From assembly GCA_903911305.1 (NCBI GenBank), contig CAIWDB010000226.1, positions 1-41,385 on the forward strand: a stretch of DNA of 41,385 bases. Reading direction: 5' to 3'. Positions 35,608 to 41,385 of the stretch are shown piece after piece. Every line of letters begins with the position of its first letter. The first letter of the stretch is position 1. A model generated the notes under the pieces. The model had not been told where the DNA came from, did not search any database, and saw only the letters and a list, made by a program, of their open reading frames with translations. The DNA comes from an uncultured Methylococcaceae bacterium (GTDB taxonomy: Bacteria > Pseudomonadota > Gammaproteobacteria > Methylococcales > Methylococcaceae). The position numbers and the translations under genes are program-made.

Positions 35608-36470
35608 TGAGTAAAATTGATGACATCTTAGCCGGTTTGTACGAAAACCGAATTGTTCCTTATCTAGGTCCTGGGGTGTTGGCCGATGTGACCCAATTGG
35701 AGACGGGCGCACCCATGCCCGCCGATAGCGACAGCCTGATTATCGCCATGAACGACGGTAGGCCAATGGCCCCGAAGCTAATGTACGAATTTCCACGCGC
35801 CGCGATGAATTTGGAACTCAAGCGGGGGCGTAGCTTCGTTGAGCGTTTTTTGGAGAAGACCTACGGTCAAACCCGCTGGACACGTGCGGCCCTGCATGAT
35901 TGGCTGGCAAGCTGGAAACCCAGCTATGTCATCGACATCAACCGCGACACTCAGTTGCAAGAAACCTATGCCGGCCAGCCGCATACCTTGATACGTGGCA
36001 TCGCTCGAATTGCCGGGACGGATTTCCGTTTCACCATCCATCAATTTGAAGATGGCGTTTATCGGGAAATCCGCCAAGAAGAGTCCGATCCCAATTTGCC
36101 GATATTATTTAAGCCTATGGGCAGTCCGCTGCCTTCGCCTAAATTCATCGCATCGGATGCCGATTATGTCGATTACATTAGCGAGCTGATGGGTGGGTTT
36201 GCGATCCCTTCCTTCTTGAAGGAATATCGTCAAGGCAAGCAATACCTATTGATTGGTTTGCCGCTAAACCGGGATTCCGAGCGCATGGTCATGTCCGATA
36301 TTGTTTATAGTGCCGCCGAACCCAAAGGTTGGGTACTGAACAAGTCCCCCACGAATAAGGAAAAGAAATACTGTGCTAAGATAGGCTTGGAAATTCTCGA
36401 CATCGGCGTGGAGGATTTACTGACTGCGGCGGGTTGGATGGGTAGCGTTGACGAGAAGGCAGTGGCTTAG
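35607..36470 (+). CDS. SIR2-like domain protein in nif operon
   Basis: This 287-residue protein resembles SIR2-like NAD-binding proteins. It has an N-terminal nucleotide-binding turn (RIVPYLGPGVL), a middle region with LPILFKPMGSPLPSP and DADYVDYISELMG as in the K-hGS-p and dY elements of the family, and QYLLIGLPLNRDSERM near the end, like the l-fiGysl-D motif. The ATG at 35607 overlaps the nifQ stop and has GGAGGAATA upstream. It is therefore co-translated with nifQ. NAD hydrolysis or sensing is possible, but catalytic residues cannot be confirmed from the sequence. The role in nitrogen fixation is unknown. Confidence 0.7.
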   Translation: MSKIDDILAGLYENRIVPYLGPGVLADVTQLETGAPMPADSDSLIIAMNDGRPMAPKLMYEFPRAAMNLELKRGRSFVERFLEKTYGQTRWTRAALHDWLASWKPSYVIDINRDTQLQETYAGQPHTLIRGIARIAGTDFRFTIHQFEDGVYREIRQEESDPNLPILFKPMGSPLPSPKFIASDADYVDYISELMGGFAIPSFLKEYRQGKQYLLIGLPLNRDSERMVMSDIVYSAAEPKGWVLNKSPTNKEKKYCAKIGLEILDIGVEDLLTAAGWMGSVDEKAVA

Positions 36471-36577
36471 ATACAAACTGCCAAACCGGGGGGAACTAAG
36501 GTGTTGCGAGCGGCATACCATTCGACAGGCTTTCTGTTCAGCCTAAATGCCGTTGACAAACACCTTTCTCCACGGGG

Positions 36578-36673
36578 CATAGGTATCTACACAAGTCCCT
36601 CTCCCCACTGGGGAGAGGGATTTAGGGAGATGGGAGCAAAATCAATGCTTTGTGAGTTGTGTAGATGCCTATG
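36578..36673. mobile_element. MITE-like element, copy 2
   Basis: The ends CATAGGTATCTACACAAGT (36578-36596) and AGTTGTGTAGATGCCTATG (36655-36673) are inverted repeats matching copy 1 at 25896-25979. Inside is a perfect inner hairpin, CCCTCTCCCC-ACT-GGGGAGAGGG. The interiors of the two copies differ while the ends are conserved. Confidence 0.72.
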
Positions 36674-36678
36674 CCACA

Positions 36679-36709
36679 GGGGAGGGAACTTAGAGCTTAA
36701 TTCAACAGC
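36679..36709 (+). repeat. Repeat shared with selB insertion
   Basis: GGGGAGGGAAC, then TAGAGCTTAATTCAACAGC, recurs almost exactly at 39727-39759 inside selB. Confidence 0.75.
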
Positions 36710-36738
36710 CGTGCGGGTTTAACCCACCACGGCACATT

Positions 36739-36837
36739 TTAGGATGTCCCGCTTGGGTGGCGCAAACGCTCGGTTTCCTTGCGCAACCGAGCCAATTCTT
36801 CGCGTTCAGCAAGATTCCAAGCATGTGGCTTTGGCAT
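36739..36837 (-). pseudogene. Possible transposase (IS3 OrfA-like) remnant
   Basis: A 32-residue frame contains EREELARLRKETERLR, a heptad-like pattern like the C-terminal leucine zipper of IS3-family OrfA. There is no visible ribosome binding site. It may be chance. Confidence 0.25.
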
Positions 36838-36889
36838 CGAGGATCGTGTATATATTGGTTTTAATGCCTTTTGACCAAAATATCCCCCC

Positions 36890-37732
36890 ATGCAACCCCC
36901 ACTCATCGTCCTACCCAAGCCACAAACCCTTTTCCAGCAGCGTGCCGCCCGTTTCCGCGAACTGGCTAAAGCCCATGCCTCTCTGTCTGATTACCTAAAC
37001 CTGATGGCGGAGTTGGCTGATTGCCAACACACATTGGCGAAAAATTTCCTCGACACCCTGTTTCCAGTCGCCTATTCAAAATCCCCGGTGGATATTTCAA
37101 ATTGGCAACCGGATTCGGTTTGGCGTGAAGCGTTGCATTTGATTGTCGAGCATTTCAAGCCTGAAGACGGTCCTCTTGCCTTAATTCGAAATCGTATCCA
37201 TCAAGCCAAAGACGACGAACTGGAAACTTGGGCCGACTGGTTGCTGACAGGGGAAGTGGAAAGTCTAGATCCCGGACTTGCACCCTTTTTGGGTACCGCT
37301 TTGCAAACGTATTGGGTGTCGCTCGCCGCTCGTTTGGATGTGGAAAAAATCAGGCCACCCGAGATTGCTTATGTCTGCCCAGTCTGCGGCTCATTGCCGG
37401 TGGCAAGTGTGTTGCAAACTGGCGGTTCCATCCAAGGCTTGCGTTATCTCTGTTGTGGTTTGTGCGCGACCGAGTGGAACCGGACCCGCATCGATTGTAT
37501 CCATTGCGCTACCAGCAAGGGTATGGCCTATTTTGGGGTCGAAGGCAAGGGTGACGTTGTCAAAGCGGAAGCTTGCTCCGAGTGCAATATTTATATCAAA
37601 TTAATGAACCGTGAAAAAATGTTCAATCTTGACCCTTGCGCCGATGATCTTGCCACGCTGTCGCTGGATATGTTGATGGCAGAGGAAGGTTATCAGCGTT
37701 TGGGGTTTAATCTGTGTCTGATTGCGGTCTAG
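36890..37732 (+). CDS. fdhE: FdhE, formate dehydrogenase accessory protein
   Basis: FdhE is a cytosolic iron-binding protein needed for maturation of respiratory formate dehydrogenases. The 280-residue protein has its rubredoxin-like cysteine pairs: YVCPVCGSLPVAS, RYLCCGLCATEW, IDCIHC and EACSECNIYIK. The signature GLRYLCC and the C-terminal DLATLSLDMLMAEEGYQRLG also match. It precedes selA and selB in the same direction, which fits a selenocysteine-dependent formate dehydrogenase encoded outside this window. Confidence 0.93.
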   Translation: MQPPLIVLPKPQTLFQQRAARFRELAKAHASLSDYLNLMAELADCQHTLAKNFLDTLFPVAYSKSPVDISNWQPDSVWREALHLIVEHFKPEDGPLALIRNRIHQAKDDELETWADWLLTGEVESLDPGLAPFLGTALQTYWVSLAARLDVEKIRPPEIAYVCPVCGSLPVASVLQTGGSIQGLRYLCCGLCATEWNRTRIDCIHCATSKGMAYFGVEGKGDVVKAEACSECNIYIKLMNREKMFNLDPCADDLATLSLDMLMAEEGYQRLGFNLCLIAV

Positions 37733-37871
37733 TGGAGTGGGTTATTAATTTCGACCATTTCGAGTATCCGACGGAAAAGCAACCATCACGTTTGAAATCC
37801 GTTCCCACGAATCGGCACATTCCCGTTAGAATAGCGCTTCCATCAAGACCTTAACCCGCCTGAACCAAGCC

Positions 37872-39272
37872 ATGACTGATCCTGCCAATCCATTCTCCCG
37901 TTTGCCGTCGGTGGATAGTCTGTTGGCTCAACCGGAAATGATTGGCTTGAAGCAACGCTACGGACATTCTGCCGTTGTTGCCTGTTTGCGTTTTGAACTG
38001 GCAAAATTGCGCGAAGCTTTATCCATTCAACCCAGTTTTGAATATGACTTGGGCAAGCTGATTCAAGATTGTCGCCAACACTTGGCCGCCCAATTCAAAC
38101 CCTCGTTGCAACCCGTTTTCAACCTTACGGGAACGGTGCTGCATACTAATCTAGGACGGGCATTGTTGGCTGAAGAAGCCGTTCAAGCGGTGTTGGCGGT
38201 GTTGGCAAGCCCTTGCAATTTGGAATATGACCTCGCCAGTGCCGGCCGGGGTGACCGGGATGACCACATTGTCGGTCTGATCCGCGAATTGACCGGGGCG
38301 GAAGCGGCAACCGTGGTCAATAACAATGCGGCAGCCGTGTTCCTGTTGCTGAATACTTTGGCTATGCGCAAGGAAGTGATCGTGTCACGCGGCGAGTTGA
38401 TCGAGATCGGCGGGGCTTTTCGGATACCCGACATCATGTCACGCGCCGGGGCGAAACTGCGTGAAGTAGGCACGACCAACCGCACTCATCTAAAGGATTA
38501 TGCCGAGGCAATCAGTCCACGCACTGCATTGATTATGAAAGTGCATCGTAGCAATTATGCCATTGAAGGCTTCACCGCTTCGGTAGCCGAAGAAAAATTG
38601 GCGGAACTGGCCCATGAAAAGGCTTTGCCTTTTGTTGAGGACTTGGGCAGTGGAACCTTGATTGACCTTAGCACTTACGGTTTGCCCAAGGAACCGACAC
38701 CACAACAGGCATTGGCCCTTGGCACGGATTTGGTTTCTTTCAGCGGCGACAAACTGTTGGGCGGGCCACAAGCGGGCATCTTAGTGGGAAGCAAGGCATT
38801 GATAGGCAAGCTCAAGCGCAATCCGCTCAAACGCGCTTTGCGGGTGGACAAGTTGACCCTTGCCGCACTGGAAGCCACTCTCAGCTTGTATCGCAGCCCT
38901 GAGTTATTGGCCCGGCAACTGCCTACCCTACGACTGTTGACGAGGACGCAAGAGGATATTCAGGGGTTGGCGCAGCGCATCTTGCCCGCCGTGCAATCAA
39001 CCCTTAACGATCATGCCGTAGTGTCCGTCGCCCCTTGTCGCAGCCAAATCGGCAGCGGCTCCCTGCCCGTGGACCTTTTGCCTAGCGCCTGTTTGGTCAT
39101 TGCTCCAAAGGGTAAGGGCGGTGGAAAATCGCTCAACCGACTCGCAAATGCTTTCCGCGAATTGCCCATTCCGGTCATCGGTCGCTTGGAAGACGGGGCT
39201 TTGCGTTTCGACTTGCGATGTTTGGAAGATGAAACAACATTTGTCGATCAGTTGAAGGCGTTAAATCCGTGA
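37872..39272 (+). CDS. selA: SelA, L-seryl-tRNA(Sec) selenium transferase
   Basis: SelA is the PLP enzyme that converts Ser-tRNA(Sec) to Sec-tRNA(Sec) with selenophosphate. The 466-residue length matches bacterial SelA. It has the N-terminal [17 protein letters not shown], the [17 protein letters not shown] block, and the PLP lysine in [14 protein letters not shown]. The GTG start of selB overlaps its stop (GTGA), so the two are translated together. Confidence 0.96.
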   Translation: MTDPANPFSRLPSVDSLLAQPEMIGLKQRYGHSAVVACLRFELAKLREALSIQPSFEYDLGKLIQDCRQHLAAQFKPSLQPVFNLTGTVLHTNLGRALLAEEAVQAVLAVLASPCNLEYDLASAGRGDRDDHIVGLIRELTGAEAATVVNNNAAAVFLLLNTLAMRKEVIVSRGELIEIGGAFRIPDIMSRAGAKLREVGTTNRTHLKDYAEAISPRTALIMKVHRSNYAIEGFTASVAEEKLAELAHEKALPFVEDLGSGTLIDLSTYGLPKEPTPQQALALGTDLVSFSGDKLLGGPQAGILVGSKALIGKLKRNPLKRALRVDKLTLAALEATLSLYRSPELLARQLPTLRLLTRTQEDIQGLAQRILPAVQSTLNDHAVVSVAPCRSQIGSGSLPVDLLPSACLVIAPKGKGGGKSLNRLANAFRELPIPVIGRLEDGALRFDLRCLEDETTFVDQLKALNP

Positions 39273-41260
39273 TTATTGGAACCGCCGGACACATCGACCA
39301 CGGCAAAACCGCTTTGGTCAAAGCGCTAACCGGAGTGGATGCTGACCGCTTGGCCGAAGAAAAGGCCCGTGGCATCACTATCGACCTAGGCTATGCCTAT
39401 ATGCCACTCCTCAATGGTGAAATCCTCGGTTTTGTCGATGTACCCGGTCATGAAAAATTTATCCACAACATGCTGGCGGGCGTGACCGGCATAGACTTTG
39501 CCCTGCTTGTCGTTGCCGCCGATGATGGCATCATGCCGCAGACTTTGGAACATCTGCAAATCATTAAGCTTCTTGGCATCCGTCGCGGGGCTGTGGCTTT
39601 GACCAAGAGCGATCTTGTCAGTCAAGACCGCATTGCTCAAGTCAGTGCGGACATCCGTGCATTGTTCGGTGGAACTGGTAGCGAAGCCTTTGATTTAACT
39701 CGCCCCCACCCTAACCCTCCCCCGTCGGGGGAGGGAACCGTAGAGCTTAATTCAACAGCACCGGAACTCGCCAATTGCCCCATCTTTCCCGTTTCCGCCA
39801 TCACCGGAAACGGAATCAGGGAATTATGGGCCTATTTGGAAAAAGCCAGCACGGTTAATGGCACAAAGCCAAACCATGGCCATTTTCGTCTCGCCGTAGA
39901 TCGCTGCTTCACGGTCGCCGGCGCGGGGACCGTCGTGACAGGCACGGTGTTCTCCGGGCGGGTTGCCATTGGGGACAAACTAATGGTTTCCCCTTCGGGC
40001 CGGGAGGTGCGGATTAGAAGCATCCATGCACAAAACCAAGCATCCGAAACCGGCATGGCAGGGCAACGCTGCGCACTTAATCTCGCCCATATGGAAAAGC
40101 AGGATATTCATCGTGGCGATTGGATTCTTAACCCTACATTGCATCTGCCAACTCATCGTTTGGATGTCCGAATCAAACTGCTAGCCAGCGAGACCAAACC
40201 CTTGCGGCACTGGACCCCCATAAGTTTTCATCTGGGTGCTTTCCGTGCCAGTGGACGTATTGCGTTATTGCGGGACGAACCCTTGGAACCCGGCGACAGC
40301 ACCTTGGCACAATTGGTATTGGACAAACCCACATGCGCAGTCAATGGTGATCGCTGCATCCTCCGCGATACCTCGGCGCAAAGAACCTTGGCCGGCGGCA
40401 TCGTGTTAGATACTCAGCCGCCGATGCGTGGTCGCCGCACAGCACGTCGATTGGCAATTTTGTCAGCTTGGGAACAGTCCGACCCGCAAACCAAACTTCA
40501 AACTTTGCTTGCGGTCTCGCCCGACGGGGTTGATCTCAAAAGTTTTGCCGTGAATGCCAATTTGAATAGCGTCAATCTGGAAGGGCTTTGCCAAAACTTG
40601 ATCCTACGACGTTTTGAGGGCGGGAAACTAATCGCGTTTGCGCCCGAACATTGGACACAACTCAGCATGGCTGTCGTCGAGACACTTCGGCGAGAACATG
40701 AAAAAGTGCCCGATTCCTTGGGGCTTAATGCTGAACAATTGCGCTTGCGGGTCGCCCCCCGGTTGGCACGGGCGATTTTTACCCAAGTGCTGACGGAAAC
40801 CTTGAGCCTTGGGCAATGTGCCAAGGATGGTTCTTGGTGGCATCTGCCGGGGCATAAAATCATCCTGACAGAACAAGATGAAAAACTATGGCATCGAATC
40901 TCTCCCTTGTTGCTAGCCTCGCCTTTCCAACCGCCGCGTGTGCGCGATATTGCCCGTATCGAATCCCTGGATGAAGCGGTCGTGCGTAAATTATTGATCC
41001 AAGTCGCCCGGATGGGTCAAGTTTACCGGATTGCCCACGATCATTACTTCGACCGGGCTGCGGTCGCCCAACTAGCCGACGCATTCCGCTCGCTCGCTCA
41101 GGCATCCTCCGACGGCTTAGTGACTGCCGCCAAGTTTCGTGACCAGATAGGCACGGGCCGCAAACTAGCCGTTCACATCCTTGAATTTTTTGATCGGATA
41201 GGCTTCACTCGACGCTTGGGTGACTTGCATCGACTGCGTGAAGATTCACTTCAGTTCTGA
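39269..41260 (+). CDS. selB: SelB, selenocysteine-specific elongation factor
   Basis: SelB carries Sec-tRNA to UGA codons next to a SECIS hairpin. The 663-residue protein has G1 [25 protein letters not shown] and SAITGNG in the GTPase domain, EF-Tu-like domains 2-3 after about residue 210, and C-terminal winged-helix domains (about 430-660). The start is GTG 39269. At about residues 149-164 the sequence [17 protein letters not shown] interrupts the GTPase domain. It is encoded by an intergenic-type repeat (39705-39759) inserted in frame between G4 and G5, which explains part of the extra length over typical SelB. Confidence 0.95.
   Translation: MIIGTAGHIDHGKTALVKALTGVDADRLAEEKARGITIDLGYAYMPLLNGEILGFVDVPGHEKFIHNMLAGVTGIDFALLVVAADDGIMPQTLEHLQIIKLLGIRRGAVALTKSDLVSQDRIAQVSADIRALFGGTGSEAFDLTRPHPNPPPSGEGTVELNSTAPELANCPIFPVSAITGNGIRELWAYLEKASTVNGTKPNHGHFRLAVDRCFTVAGAGTVVTGTVFSGRVAIGDKLMVSPSGREVRIRSIHAQNQASETGMAGQRCALNLAHMEKQDIHRGDWILNPTLHLPTHRLDVRIKLLASETKPLRHWTPISFHLGAFRASGRIALLRDEPLEPGDSTLAQLVLDKPTCAVNGDRCILRDTSAQRTLAGGIVLDTQPPMRGRRTARRLAILSAWEQSDPQTKLQTLLAVSPDGVDLKSFAVNANLNSVNLEGLCQNLILRRFEGGKLIAFAPEHWTQLSMAVVETLRREHEKVPDSLGLNAEQLRLRVAPRLARAIFTQVLTETLSLGQCAKDGSWWHLPGHKIILTEQDEKLWHRISPLLLASPFQPPRVRDIARIESLDEAVVRKLLIQVARMGQVYRIAHDHYFDRAAVAQLADAFRSLAQASSDGLVTAAKFRDQIGTGRKLAVHILEFFDRIGFTRRLGDLHRLREDSLQF
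39705..39759 (+). repeat. Palindromic repeat inserted in frame in selB
   Basis: CCCTCCCCCG and CGGGGGAGGG form a hairpin, followed by TAGAGCTTAATTCAACAGC. The right part repeats the intergenic copy at 36679-36709. The reading frame of selB is kept. Confidence 0.75.
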
Positions 41261-41288
41261 TTTCGGTACAATGTCACTCCTTCCCCTT

Positions 41289-41384
41289 GGAAGAGCATCG
41301 TCCCCGGTGGGGCGGCCGGTCTTCAAAACCGGTTGAGTTCGTGAGACGGACTCGGGCGGGTTCGACTCCCGTTCTCTTCCGCCA
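41289..41384 (+). tRNA. selC: tRNA-Sec (anticodon TCA)
   Basis: This 96-base tRNA has the long selenocysteine-type acceptor arm (GGAAGAGC paired with GTTCTCTTCC), the extended D stem, and the anticodon stem CCGGT/ACCGG around loop CTTCAAA with TCA at 41323-41325. It also has a long variable arm and GGTTCGACTCC in the T arm, and ends in GCCA, so CCA is encoded. It closely resembles known bacterial selC. It lies 28 bases after selB, and the window ends one base later. Confidence 0.95.
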
Positions 41385-41385
41385 A

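Larger units (their letters stand above)
36471..36889. other. Intergenic region with MITE-like element and gene remnant
   Basis: No intact gene is seen. The region holds MITE-like copy 2 (36578-36673), a following repeat word (36679-36709) that is also present in selB, and a short minus-strand frame resembling a transposase remnant (36739-36837). The fdhE promoter should lie near its end. Confidence 0.5.

Noticed and set aside
36501-36722. 73-residue plus-strand open frame
   Set aside because: It runs through MITE-like copy 2 and its translation is repeat-derived (SPSPHWGEG).

Overview
The window looks like a piece of a diazotrophic gammaproteobacterial genome of moderate GC. The order nifV-cysE-nifW-nifZ-nifM-clpX, the nifB locus, a Shethna FeSII-type ferredoxin and NifA/sigma-54 promoters recall Azotobacter and nitrogen-fixing methanotroph or sulfur-oxidiser relatives. 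The genus cannot be fixed from this sequence alone.

Layout. 1-168: 3' end of a transposase. 369-5564 (minus): a TolC/HlyD/ABC type-1-like export operon whose ABC subunit has a degraded ATPase domain. 6045-7532 (minus): nifB with its own sigma-54 promoter and NifA site. 7731-9419 (minus): an SbmA/BacA-like ABC protein with a degenerate nucleotide-binding domain. 9555-13637: a plasmid-type replication and partition module. It has four tandem 13-mers, DnaA boxes and 22-bp iterons, followed by rep, parB and parA, three copies of a 16-bp palindrome that is probably parS, and an AbrB-like gene. 13978-14550: an unknown gene with a NifA-site-like sequence upstream. 14774-20499 (minus): nifV, a new small ORF, cysE, a TPR-like gene, nifW, nifZ, nifM and clpX, driven from a perfect sigma-54 promoter at 20730-20745.

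21035-30724 (plus): a signalling block made of a 1621-residue REC-PAS(x8)-GGDEF-EAL protein and two tandem bacteriophytochrome-like histidine kinases. It is followed by an AraC remnant and a class A acid phosphatase-like lipoprotein. 32236-36470 (plus): a second nif operon with its own sigma-54 promoter and NifA site. It encodes a 2[4Fe-4S] ferredoxin, a NifO-like protein, a flavodiiron protein, two [2Fe-2S] ferredoxins (the second FeSII-like), NifQ and a SIR2-like protein. 36890-41384 (plus): a selenocysteine locus, fdhE-selA-selB followed by tRNA-Sec.

How the parts fit. The nif genes here supply cofactor assembly (nifB, nifV, nifQ), Fe-protein maturation (nifM), stabilisation (nifW, nifZ), cysteine supply (cysE), electron carriers and oxygen protection (flavodiiron protein, FeSII). 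The structural genes nifHDK are not in the window. A replication and partition cassette lying between nif loci suggests a megaplasmid or chromid, or an integrated plasmid. Intergenic regions are rich in palindromic repeats and MITE-like elements. One repeat lies in frame inside selB, one forms the C-terminal tail of the NifO-like gene, and one carries the stop codon of the GGDEF-EAL gene.
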